A stretch of DNA of 64,000 bases, from assembly GCA_011634665.1 (NCBI GenBank), contig WAEK01000026.1, positions 348,198-412,197 of the forward strand. The letters run 5' to 3'. The stretch is from Mortierella sp. BCC40632. Taxonomy: Eukaryota > Mortierellomycota > Mortierellomycetes > Mortierellales > Mortierellaceae. Numbering within the stretch: the stretch's first letter is position 1; each line of letters opens with the position of its first letter. A program made the translations under genes and the position numbers. The notes beneath the pieces were generated by a model that had not been told where the DNA came from, did not search any database, and saw only the letters and a program-made list of their open reading frames with translations. Positions 23,500 to 34,592 of the stretch are shown piece by piece.

Positions 23500-24050
23500 G
23501 AGAGAAAGAGAAAGAAATCCTGGTAAGAGGGGTCTTTTTTGTTTTTTTAAACGACCTGCTTCTTATTTCTTATGACAGAGCAAATCGCGGATGTGGCGTC
23601 CATGACGCGACAATGAGCTCGTCGCACTTTTTTTTTTCTTTGCCTTGCTCATTCTCCCTTTTTACCCTTCGACGAAATGTAGTCAAGGTAAATTGTTTTT
23701 CCCAGATATAAATGGGGGTTTACGCACTCTCCCGCCTCCTTCCCTCCCCCCTACTCTACCCTATTCCTCTAATTCCTCTTGTCCCAAGCAAAGCAACGAC
23801 GATGGTTGGATACGGAGCGTCATAAAACGAACGAACGAACAAGCGAGGAATGAATGAATGAATGAAAGAAGAAGAAAAAAGACCATTGTTTCCTATCCTA
23901 GATATGCTGCTGTGTTTCTACTCGTCTCTCTCTCTCTCTCTCTCCTTCACCTTCCTCCTTCCCCCCGATGAGAAACAATAATGCTGATCTGGCCAATTCA
24001 ATCCATAACATATTAAATTCAACGAAACGACATCCAAAATGCACAGAGCA

Positions 24051-24083
<33 letters not shown>

Positions 24084-24429
24084 AAAAATAGAGGACATAT
24101 ATTTTTATACACAAAATAGAGGAAGAGGAGAAAAGAAAAGAAAAAAAAAAAAAAAAGAAAAAAAAGAGAGAGAGAGACATGCGGGAGAAGAATGAATTGC
24201 GGTAAAGTACAAATATATCTAGTTTATTGGGATTGCTTGATGTGTGCGTCTATCCGCCTGGAGGAAGGAGGAGGAAGAAGTAGAGGAGGAGCGGGATGCA
24301 TGAGGTGACGAGGGGGGGATATTAATGATTTTTTTTTTCCTTTCTTTTCTTTTTCTTTTTTTCTTTTTTCTCTCTCTGGCTGGTGTTGCTGATTTGCTCT
24401 GTAGTATTGTTTTTGTTTTTGTTATTTGT
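23396..24429. other. Intergenic, no gene
   Basis: Promoter side of the Hsp31-like gene and 3' flank of the A20/AN1 gene. GA-rich tract at 23470-23515, (GAAC)n-like and (GAAT)n near 23827-23866, poly(T) at about 24053-24080. Nothing coding is seen. Confidence 0.5.
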
Positions 24430-26501
24430 TTAGTCCAGACGGGTGAAGCTTCGTCCACCCCTTGGCTTCTCGTTCAACTTTGGGTTGTTCTTTGCGAGCA
24501 GATCCCGGTCCATCTTTGCATAGTCAAAGTCGCAGTCATGCTTGGATGTCGTCTTGTGTGCGTCGCAAAAGATGTATTCTAGAATGGAGAAGATCAAAGA
24601 AAAAAAGAAAAAAAAGAGGGCAGGAGAGGGATGGGGGATGTTAGAGTCATGTCTTGGCTTTTCTTTGTTTGTTGCAAAAAAAAAAAAAAAAAAAAAAGGG
24701 CAAGCGAAGAATGAGAGGGGAAAGATGATTACCACAACGACACTTGTTGATCGTCTGTTTGGCCAGCGGGATCTAAGTAGGACAAGGAAGGAGAAATGAC
24801 GACAATGACGAAGGCGGGTTAGTCAGTCTGTCCGAAAGAGAGGAGAGAGGGGGAGTGAAGAAAAATAGAGACGCGCTGATTTGTCAGGCGCCTGGTTTCT
24901 CCACCGTCATATAAAAAAAGTATATAAAAAATATAAAAGTTGATAAAATAGCCCTGTGACTACGACTGATCACTTCTCCACTCCACCCAATTACGGCTAT
25001 TTAAAACCCCGTCAGGTGTGTGGATGGGTCCTGTCCAAGTGTATAGGATGAGAGAAATAAGACTCACCTTTGCACGGCACATGAAGCACCGTCCCTTGTT
25101 GGTTTGAACGGGGCGAACGCCCGGCTCTGTTGCTTCAACCTTCGTCATCTGTGCCAGGCTGGGCATCCGAACAGAAGGCATTGTCGGCATCATCGGTACT
25201 GGTGATGCGACAGAAGGAATGCCGCTCATTGGCTTGGACAAAGGCCTTGACAAGGAGGGCTGAGGAACAGGCGTTGGTGTGGGTACTGCCATAGTCAAAG
25301 GAGAGACAACAGCAAGAGGCGTAATAGATGAGGTAGAGGTGGACAACGACGAAGAGGCGGATGCAGGCAGTGGTGTTACTGCATCCGTCATCGGTGTGTC
25401 CAGCAGCGGCTGTGATGAGGTCGAGGAAGAAGAGGAAGTGGAAGAAGAGGAGGAGGAGGCAGCGGAGACAGCGGCGACAGCGGCTGCGGGGTCAACCGGC
25501 AGGTCGGTGCTCGCCTGACTCGTCTCCTTGAAGCACTTGGAGCACATGTTGTTATTGATCGGGTTTCTGTTGATTCGTCAAGAAAGGGAGAGAGGGAAGA
25601 AAGAGAGCCAGGTCATTGGGTCCAGGATCCGTGCCAAAAAGTAAGCGAGTTCAGGTTCGTTCGAGTTTGTTCGAGTTCGTTCGACAAGATCGAGACCAAG
25701 AGCAGATTCGATAATCCAGACACGGCCAGGCCAGTAGACGAGTCAGGGGCGGTCATTGGAAAGGAATCGAAGGGAACAAAAGGGAAAAAAAGAAAAAAAA
25801 GTTGAGCATCGATTAGTCACCAGGTCACGGGCTACTGAATAGAGAGAAAAGAGAGACGAGAAAGACAAGAGACGAAAAGAATGGAAAAGAAAAGAAAGAA
25901 GGAAAGAGAGAGGGGGGGGGGAGGAGGAGGAGGGAGGAGGAGGAGGGGTTGGATTGAGTTGGGGTGGGTTAGGTCAGGTCGGGTTAGGTCAGGTCGGGTT
26001 AGGTTGGGGGGCAAGTGGGGGAAGAACAAGGGAGCGGGAGCATCGAAAGAGAAGGGATAACTAGTCATCACAGACAAAGTATGCTCTGCGGACCAGGCAA
26101 GCAAGCCAGCCAGGAGACGCAAGTGAGAAGGAAGAAAATACATGGCAGCAGCATTGTAAAAAAAGGATCGCTGCAGCATGCTGCTTGTCTGCAGGTCTAA
26201 CAAAGAGGGTATAATTAGAATGCCCAAACCCAGCACACATCATATATGCATGGGCAGCATGAATTGGTCCTCATTCCGTGGCCATGCGGGAGGAGTGCAA
26301 GTTCTCGGATGGAAGAATGCCAAAGAATGGAATGGGCAGGACGGAGAGGAGGGGAGAAGGAGCTGTAGAAGAAGAAGTAAAAAAAGAAAGAATGAAAGAA
26401 AGAAAGAAAGAAAGCGATACAAGGAACAAAGAAGCTTACCCATAGAGACCGCAGCCATTGGCGCAGTTGACAGGCATGTTCTGGGCGTTGTTGCCTTCCA
26501 T
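24430..26501 (-). CDS. A20/AN1 zinc-finger protein
   Basis: Stress-associated-protein type with an N-terminal A20 and a C-terminal AN1 zinc finger; A20 fingers bind ubiquitin, and these proteins act in stress and ubiquitin pathways. Minus-strand exons: 26501-26440, 25566-25068, 24772-24733 and 24578-24430, giving 249 residues. A20: CANGCGLYG, then CSKCFKET (C-X3-C-X11-C-X2-C). AN1: CFMCRAKV, then KCRCEYIFCDAHKTTSKHDC with the full CX2C...CXCX4CX2HX5HXC ligand set. The two fingers flank a disordered Ser/Thr/Pro linker of about 130 residues. The first intron is about 870 nt and contains a TCGGGTTAGG-like repeat near 25970-26010. The last residues are basic. Confidence 0.93.
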
Positions 26502-27013
26502 GGTTGTGGTGCCTGAGGTAGTCTAGTAGGATGGGATCGGTGGGGAGTGCTTGAAAGAGGGGGATAGAGGAATTAGGGGCAGGAGAGGAGGGCGGTGTGT
26601 ATGTGATGAGAGAGAGAGAGTGAGTGAGAGAGAGAGTGATGTGGGTAAGAGAGAGTGCGTGTGAGGTTGAGCAAAGGTGGATGTAAGAGAGAGAAGAAGA
26701 GAGAAAGAGAAAGAAGGAAAAGAGAGTGAAAAGGTAAAAAAAAAAAAAAAAAGAAGCAGAAAGGGGTGTGTGGTGGGGGTGAGGTGGGTGGATATTGGCA
26801 ATGAAGTTCGTTGAAGAGAAGAAGAGAAAGAGAGAAGAAGAAGAAGAAGAAGAAAAAAAAAGCGAGAGAGAGAGAGAGAGAGCAGGCCATTTATCTCCTT
26901 TCTGACTGAAATGACAACCAAGGACACAGCGTGCACAATGACGCAAGAGACCAGCAGCAGGCTCGGATAATCCTGCCCAGTCCGCTCTCTCTCCCTTTCC
27001 CTTTCGCCCATTT

Positions 27014-27058
<45 letters not shown>

Positions 27059-27777
27059 TACTCGGTCATCTCCTGTCCCATTGGGCCTCCTCCACCCCAC
27101 CCCCCACTCCCTCCTCTCCGCTTCGAACGGACATCATCACCATGCCCCTCTAAAAAGCACGTTGTCAAAGAGCCTCCATCTGGTCACCTTCGTAGGTGTA
27201 TGTGCGTGTGCGTGTGTGTTTGTAGATGGTGTGTATGTGTATGTTTGTATCTGTCTATGTGTCCCTTGAGTCCCCTTGGTTCTTCTCTCTCTCCCTCTCT
27301 CTTTCTCTTCTTTCTCTCCCCCTCCCATTGTCCCGCTCTCATCCTCTCGCTCTTTCCTCACTCTCATTCTCTTCCCAGTGATTGCATTGTCCGATCCTCG
27401 GCATTCAAGTGAACAAAGAAAAGAGTCACACTACCTTTCGCCCAGAATGGCAAGTGGTCAAGTCAATTGACTTGCACCGCCACAGATCCCTTACCTGGCT
27501 CTGCGGCAGGGCCCTTTCCTGTTCTCTATCCAGACAGTATGGGTTGACATGATCCTGATCCACTCCTCCTCCTCCTCCTCCTCCTCCTCCTCCTCCATTC
27601 GACCGACCTTGCTCTCACTCTTGCTCTCACTCTCACTCTCACTCTCACTCTAACTCTCATTCTTACTCTCTCGCTCTCACTCTCATTCACCCACTTTCTC
27701 TTCCAATTGCTACTTTTGGCCTACACACACAAAGCCATCCTCATTTGCTCTTCTAATTCTCACTCACCCCCCTGCCC
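26502..27777. promoter_or_regulatory. Divergent promoter region, A20/AN1 and PSO2
   Basis: A 1.3-kb head-to-head gap. It holds GA-rich sequence on the A20/AN1 side, (CT)n at about 27017-27050, a GT-rich tract near 27200-27260, (CTC)n near 27565-27596 and a (CTCACT)n tract at 27610-27690. No gene is seen; these are low-complexity leaders. Confidence 0.5.
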
Positions 27778-30347
27778 ATGGACTCGGTCACAGAGAGGAA
27801 ACGTACTCTCTCTCCTCCTCTGCCGCCCTCAAAGCGGCATCGCATTCGTTCTCTCCGTCGACCACGAAGCACCCCTCCTTCTCCTTCTTCTCTTCCCACA
27901 TCTCCCCACTCCATTTCCTCTCCTTCTCCTTCTTCTTCTTCTACCTTTGCCACAATAAAAGGCGCATCATCGGACTCTCCTCTCTCTGCTCATGACCAGC
28001 GCCACCATGAATCAGAGCCATCGCCAGACACCATCGATTCATTCTCCAGCCCTGAAATTACCTCAGACCAAACGGTCCAAGACTCGCCTACACCATTCTT
28101 CCTTGATTCCAAGACTCAGGGCAAGGAGACGAATCGCCTTCAAGAGGACTCTCTCAGCTCCTCGCCGAAAAAGAACCTCCGTGTCGACCATCTTTGTCAA
28201 GAGACGACCCACGTCCACAGCAAGGATGCTTGCCAGCCATCGGACCAACACAGGTGCCAGGTTATCCAGGAACAAGGACTCCATCCAAAAGAGCAACATC
28301 TTAACAGCATCTCTAGCAGAGTGTCTGAAAGCACTGACACTCTAGACCGTATTATCGACACAGTCGGATCCTCAGCTGAGGTTGACCCCATTATTACCAG
28401 CTTTGATCTTGACCCTGAAGACACCGAGACTCGACTGCCTGAACAAGATGCTTTCTTGGACTTGGACGAAATTGAGGATTGGGATGTCGGTGTTCTCGAA
28501 GAAGAAGAAGAAGAAGAAGAAGAGAATGCTAGTCGAACTGTAAGCTCTGTGCTTGACAACACCTGTCCTCTCTGTGGCATCTCATTCGAATCGCTGCGTG
28601 ATGTGGTGAGTCTGGTTGGTTCATTCCTCATATCTCAGTTTCAGTCTCGTTGTTGTCTACCTCTCTCTCCTACCACAAACTAACCTTCGCCTCAGACGCC
28701 CGATGCACACGTGAACCGTTGTCTAGATGGGGCAGAGCCAGTTCAGCAGAATCAACCAGCGGCAACTAGAGAGGTTGGCCTCGCAGAGTTAGGAAATCCA
28801 TTGGTATCGCTTTGTAGCTCTATCCGTTCAACTCTTTCAAGGGTCCTTCCCCCGACTTTGACAAGAGCAACATTGCATTCTCCCAAAGAAGTGGACACGA
28901 CCAAACGCACTAAAGAATGGCAACCTAGAACAAAAACTCCACGGCCCTGCCCATTTTACAAAAGGATGCCTGGTATGTACAAGAGGTCTCTAAACAGGCC
29001 CCTACTTGTGTATATCATGGGACTGCTTGTCAATCTCATAAAAAGGATACTTTTTTTACATTCCTAGACACCGATTTCACGGTCGATGCATTTTCATATG
29101 GAGCAATTGACGGCTGCAAAGCTTACTTTCTCACTCATTTTCATTCGGATCACTATGGAGGGTTGACCAAGAACTGGAGTCATGGGCCTATTTATTGTTC
29201 TAGCATCACAGCTAACCTTGTTCTCAGTCGGTTGGGTGTAGACCAAACATATGTAAAACGATTACCCATGTACGAACCCACGACTGTAGACGGGATCACT
29301 GTTCGGTTGATGGACGCAAATCATTGCCCCGGCTCTGTGTTGTTTGTCTTTGATCTCGAGAATCCACGAAGGCGATACTTGCATACAGGCGATTTCAGAG
29401 CATCCCCTGATATGATTGTTCATCCAATTCTCAGACAGCCCGAGAATGCCCCGATTGATATTCTTTACTTGGATACAACGTACAGTAACCCAAAGTATAC
29501 CTTTCCGCCACAGGACCTGGTAATAGAGGAGACAGCTCGACTTGTCTGTAAGGAGGTTGGAATAGACTCTTTAGTTACAGCGCCTACAGTGGCAACAATC
29601 AAAGTCCAGAAGAAAGAGACGAGTCTAATGGAGAGATGGTTGCGGAAAGAATCTGGTAACGGCGAAAAGTTGACAGCCATGTCGATCAAGACCTCTCAAA
29701 CACTCAAGGCTAAACAAAAATGGCAGGAGCCCACGGAGAAGAACAAGATTGTGATCTGTGTGGGTACCTATCTCATTGGGAAGGAACGAGTTTTCATGGC
29801 GATTGCCAAGGCCATCAAGAGCAAGGTCTATGTCCAACATTCAAAATATCAGATCTTGGCCTGTCTCGAAGACAAGGAGTTGATGGACATGTTGACAAAT
29901 GATCCACGGGAAGCACAGGTACATCTGTTGCACATGGGATCCGAGATGAATCCCGAGGCACTGCAAGACTATCTTGATAAGCTTGCACCGACATTTACGC
30001 GACTGATCGCCATCCGTCCTACTGGATGGACGTTTACTGGATCGAAAAAGCATGGTCCTGGAGACAGTGCTTCACCCGAAACGATGTCATCGGGATCCAG
30101 TCCAGTTCCTCCTCCACCGTCCACCCTTGTCCTAAAGCCTACCTATTCATCGGCGACTGTAAAGATATACCCAGTTCCGTACTCGGAGCATTCAAGCTTT
30201 AGTGAGCTCGCAGGATTTTGTAGGTCATTGAATATTGCAAAGATCATTCCTACAGTAGGTGTTGGGAGCGAGCAAGGCCGACATATGATGGACGCATGGT
30301 TCAAACGATGGGCACAAGAGCGCCGACAAGGGGTCCGATGGTCGTAA
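27778..30347 (+). CDS. PSO2: Pso2/SNM1 DNA cross-link repair nuclease
   Basis: Metallo-beta-lactamase/beta-CASP 5'-exonuclease that processes interstrand cross-links in the nucleus. Exons: 27778-28605, 28696-28972 and 29068-30347, giving 794 residues. The N-terminus is Ser/Pro-rich with a basic patch (KRHRIRSLRRPR) that fits a nuclear signal. A UBZ4-type zinc finger has C263-X2-C266 with H281 and C285, split by intron 1. The catalytic domain starts near 369: HFHSDH at 392-397, DANHCPGS, HTGDFR near 474, LDTTYSNP, and YSEHSSF near 740. Between them GTYLIGKERVF and the ARPTGW-like element (here AIRPTGWTF) are typical of SNM1/Pso2. All metal ligands I can check are present, so the enzyme should be active. 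An acidic run of glutamates precedes the zinc finger. Confidence 0.96.
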
Positions 30348-31286
30348 AAATTAAAAAAAAATAACAACGATCCACCATTTACCTCTCGTTGATTCGTGCA
30401 CTCTTACGGTCCTTTCAACCAAAGACATTCTAGTCACTTCTGGTCTATGGAAGAACGATCTACCAATTTTTATTTTTATTTTCATTTTTCTGATAGGTCT
30501 GCTAAACTTTTAGCCAATGTCTCATCAAGATTTGTCAGGGCCAGAGCACTGGATGTATGATTGGCGTGTCTTCTTGGTGGACAGCCTAGCCTTTATTCCG
30601 ACCTTTAGACCAGTAGGAGGAAGTCTACGTGTGGAGCTCTCTCTAGTGGAAGCCATGTTGATCGAACTCGACCTCTGAAGCTCTGCGTGCCGCCTCCGAG
30701 TATCCAAACATGCCCATTCTCTCTTTGATATGACCATTACTAAAGTCGTATTGATTCTTATCAAGGTGCTCCCTTTAGGTAAGCTCAGAATTAAATCGCA
30801 CAATGCTACAATGGAGTTGACTCCAACGTGTCGTGGATCAGTGCTTCTTATCAAGCCTATAGTCCATGGGTATACACCATAGGCTTGTGCCAGTCTGAAT
30901 CGATGTAGCTGCCTCTTCTCTATATATCCATCACCATCCGCTCTTTTTTCTTCATTACGCATTTGCTCTAATCCCCACACACACCGCTGACTTAATTTTG
31001 GGGATATGTTCGGCAACTAACAGAAAATTGGCCTGGCCGACCAAGTCCTTGCCCGATAGCTGCTCATCAGATGAGTGTTTGACACTTGACATGATCACTG
31101 CATTTGCGATGATAATATACCGTGACGCACTAGAAAATTTTTTGCTTCTTCCCCTTCGTCTTCAATGCTGGAAGACATCCATCCTCTCCTCTCCTCCATT
31201 TTTTTTTTCCACCCTGTTCCTCTCACCCCTTCTCCTTCTTCTTCTCCTCTCTTTCCTTCTCAGCATTCCTGCATTGTCGATAGCAG
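30348..31286. other. Intergenic, PSO2 3' flank and FET-like gene promoter
   Basis: Possible minus-strand open frame at 30525-31016 begins with TTG, not ATG, and matches nothing I know. A CT-rich leader at 31180-31270 precedes the FET-like start. An inverted repeat with TATAGTCCATGGGTATACACCATAGG lies near 30868-30892 but is short; I assign no function. Confidence 0.4.
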
Positions 31287-31561
31287 ATGGCTGACGACTC
31301 TACTCAAGCTTCTACCGGCGCTCCCGCCGGTGATCAGAATGCCGCTGCTTCAGGATCCTATGAGCAGCAATACGCCCAATGTAAAACTCTTGGGAGAACC
31401 CATGTTGTTGCTCGCCAACTTTTTTTTTTTTTTTCCTCCTCTCCCATTCTCTTTTTCCTCAACTTTTTTAAAAGAAAAAAAGAAAAGTAGACGCTCCTCA
31501 CCACCCATGTCCTGAAGAACCAAACACCTCCCGCCTTAACATTTCAATTCACCCAAACAAA

Positions 31562-31596
<35 letters not shown>

Positions 31597-33751
31597 CAAC
31601 CTTAGACCTTGAGGCCCAGGCCGCCTACGATGCCTACTATGGCCCTGGCGCTTCCGCTGCCTATGCCGCTGCAGCAACTACGGGACAACCTGCCACCACA
31701 GGAGAAGATTCGAACGCACCCGCTACTTCTTCAATCCCAGCTGGACCTGGATATGGTCAAGATCGATCGGCCGAAGGAGGCTACGGTGGTCAAGGAAGCA
31801 CAGATCCACACAAATCCGGCTACGCGAACGACCCATCAGGATACGCTGGCTCTGGATATCGCTCAGAGAAGAGTGGTGGGGGTCCCCCAGGTGCTGACAG
31901 CTTCAGATCATCATCATCTCGCGATTACAATGGCGGCGGCTCACACTACAGCTCAGGCGACCGTAATGGCGGACATGATTCGAACCGGGACCACTATGGC
32001 GATAGCCGTCAGAGCTCTTCTTATGGAGGTGGCAGTGGTGACCGATATGGTTCCTCGGGCTCTTCCTATGGAGGAGGATCTGGGTACCAAGGCGGAAGTA
32101 TGTCCTTGTTGTATTTCACAATGTTGAACGAAAACGTCTGGCAATGGACACCTTCCTCTCATTCGACATACCCCTGACCCTTTCGATATCGTTATTGTTA
32201 GATCGCGACGAGCCTGCTGTCCAAAAGAGCTCTGATACCGTCTATGTCAGTGGCCTAGGCACTAGCATGTCTGAGAAAGATCTTACGGATAAGCTTGAGG
32301 AGCTCTTCAAGTCCATTGGCCGCATCAAGGCTGACAAGAGAACAGGAGCTCCTAAGAGTAAGAAGCATCTCCCACGACTCTGTAGTAGTCTTGATGAGCC
32401 ATTGAATACTAACCTGTCACTCTGTCTGTTTACCTCTTCTTCAATCTATAGTCCGCGTCTATGTAGACTATGCCACAGGAGCACCCAAAGGAGATGGTAT
32501 AAGACCGTTAATCGAAACTACTAACTGAGCAAGCTTTTCAGATTATTTCCTAGGAAACGCCTTTTTTTATTTTCTTTCTCTTTCTTCTTTTTCTTTTGCT
32601 CTATCCTGTTGACATTGGATTTTCTATTTTGCCTTAGCTACCGTTACATACGAAGACCCTTTCACAACTGATGCCGCGATCAAGTGGTTCAATGGCACAG
32701 ATTTCCATGGAAATGTAACGTTGTGAAGCTCTTGACTGGATTTCTTTCTTTCTTTTCTTTTCTTTTCTTTCTTTCTCGCCCTTCATTTTAGTATGACCAA
32801 GGACCTCAATTGACTCAATTGGATCTTGTGTCCCTTCTATCTATCTTATGCATCCATCCTTCCACCTTTATGTAAATAGGTAATCAAGGTTGAAATGTCG
32901 GAACAAAAAGTGTGGACAGGAGGATTTACTGGCCGTGGCCGTGGTCGCGGCCGAGGCGGCTTTGGAGGTCCAGGAGGCGACCGAGGCGGTTTTAGTGGTG
33001 GTCGAGGTGGAGGCCGTGGCGGATTTGGTGGTGGTGGTGGTGGTGGTGGTGGTGGCGGCCATGGCGGCCCACCCCCACGTGAAGGCGACTGGCTCTGCGA
33101 AAGGTACCTTTTTTTTTCTTTCTTTCTCATTTTTCTCTGACTCTCAAAAACCATGTATTACCCTGGCTCTAATGACCAATGTCTCCTCTACATTTTCATC
33201 TTGACGCAACTGTTCCTCAACCATTTTTTTTTAGCTGCAACAACAACAACTTTGCAAACAGACAAGAGTGCTTCCGATGCCAGGCTCCTAGGCCAGCAGG
33301 TGCTGGCAGTTCCGGCTCTGGGTTCTCTGGAGGAAGCAGTCGCTACGGAGGCAGCGGTGGCCCAGAGAGAAGTGGCCCTCGTTCATATGACAACAACAGA
33401 GGTGATCGCGGAGGATACTCTGGAGGTGGCCGTGGTGGCGATCGTGACGACCGTGGCGGCGATCGCGGAGACCGAGGAGATCGAGGAGATCGTGGAGATC
33501 GAACCGGTTCCTATGGTGGACACCAAGACCGAAGCAGTAGCTATGGCAGCGGTGGAAACTTTGATCGTAGCAACAGCGGTAGCAGTGGCTACAACGACGG
33601 TGGCTATCAACGGTCTGACCGTGGTGGCGGCAGCGGAGGACGCGGTGGCCGAGGTAGCAGAGATGAAGGCGGCCGAGGTTCGTATGGAAGCGGTGGACAA
33701 CACCGTGACGACCGCCGCAGCGGTAGCGATCGTCGCGACCGACCATACTAA
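31287..33751 (+). CDS. FET-like RNA-binding protein (RRM, RanBP2 zinc finger, RGG)
   Basis: Predicted nuclear RNA/DNA-binding protein with the domain order of the FUS/EWS/TAF15 family. Exons: 31287-31380, 31606-32097, 32202-32357, 32452-32496, 32638-32714, 32880-33103 and 33235-33751; phases agree, 534 residues. Residues 1-195 are low-complexity, rich in Gly, Ser, Tyr, Gln and Ala. The RRM (about 205-290) has RNP2-like VYVSGL and RNP1 PKGDATVTYEDP. An RGG block (about 300-355) follows. The RanBP2-type zinc finger is GDWLCESCNNNNFANRQECF with four Cys (C-X2-C-X10-C-X2-C). Then comes a second long RGG/RGD/RDR block to the end. Such proteins bind nascent RNA and GU-rich sites and phase-separate; that is family knowledge. 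Intron 1 holds a 31-nt poly(A) just before its acceptor. Confidence 0.92.
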
Positions 33752-34422
33752 GCCCAACCTTTCTCTGATTTGTTTCTGAGGTTGCACTCCTCTTCTTCCT
33801 CTTTATTTTTTTTTTCCCCGAGCTGACGACGAAGCATGGGGGGCCAGTGCAAAGAAGATCATCAGGAATCAGCAACCACAACATTCTGTCTTTACGAGTC
33901 TTTTCAGATAACGGAGATGGGAGAGAAAAAAAGAAAAAGAAAAAAAAAAGGAGGGGAAAGAGAAGTCTATGTGTTGTAAGAATCATCCATCGGTGCCGCT
34001 CGAGGGAGATGCATTGTGATGGATGGGTATGGTTATGGAATCAAATAATCGTGTATTCACGGACCGAATGCACCTAAACTATCCATTCTTTGGTTTCTGG
34101 GCCCTCGCGCGTCGCGCATTGTCATGAATGATACTGTTGAATGAAACGGGTGAGTATTTTTTTTTATTTATTTATATATTCTACGAATGGGGCCTTTCGG
34201 GTGAGTATTCACGGCATTAAGGATTTGAACATGTCGGTTTGTCGATTGGCTTTTTATGAAAGGGAGGGAGGAAAAGCTCGCCTAGGGCCTGGGACTCGAA
34301 AGTCGGTTTTTTTTTTTTTTTTTTCCTTGTCATTGACATGATCATTTGGTAGCTTTACTTTTTTTCTTTCTTTCTTTGGAACCAAGGGCAGTGTAGTTAC
34401 ATGAATACTCTTCTACGCACAC

Positions 34423-34470
<48 letters not shown>

Positions 34471-34592
34471 CCCCCCTTTCTCTCATTCTCTCATACACAC
34501 ACTATTGATAAATGCCCCTCCACTATTTCCTTGGGTTTACTTTTCCTTTTTTGTTTTCCTCCCCCTCCAAGAATCTCCAATCCTCTACGATT
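33752..34592. other. Convergent intergenic region, FET-like / PDI
   Basis: 3' flanks of two converging genes. (CT)n lies at about 34427-34467 with an adjoining C run, and poly(T) near 34305-34324. I see no gene. Confidence 0.5.

Noticed and set aside
25960..26012. GGTTAGG/GGGTTAGG-like repeats as an interstitial telomere
   Set aside because: The unit is a degenerate GGTCAGGTCGGGTTA run inside the first intron of the A20/AN1 gene; too short and irregular to be telomeric.
26215..26946. 243-codon open frame (-) upstream of the A20/AN1 gene
   Set aside because: Low-complexity Ser/Leu/Phe sequence from GA-rich DNA; it overlaps exon 1 of the real gene in another frame.
27610..27690. CTCACT direct repeats resembling a repeat array
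   Set aside because: Simple hexanucleotide microsatellite without spacers; not a CRISPR, and the genome is eukaryotic.
30525..31016. 163-codon minus-strand frame between PSO2 and the FET-like gene
   Set aside because: Begins with TTG rather than ATG, no family resemblance, no clear leader; possible but unsupported.
33288..33986. 232-codon minus-strand frame
   Set aside because: Antisense shadow of the RGG-rich last exon of the FET-like gene.
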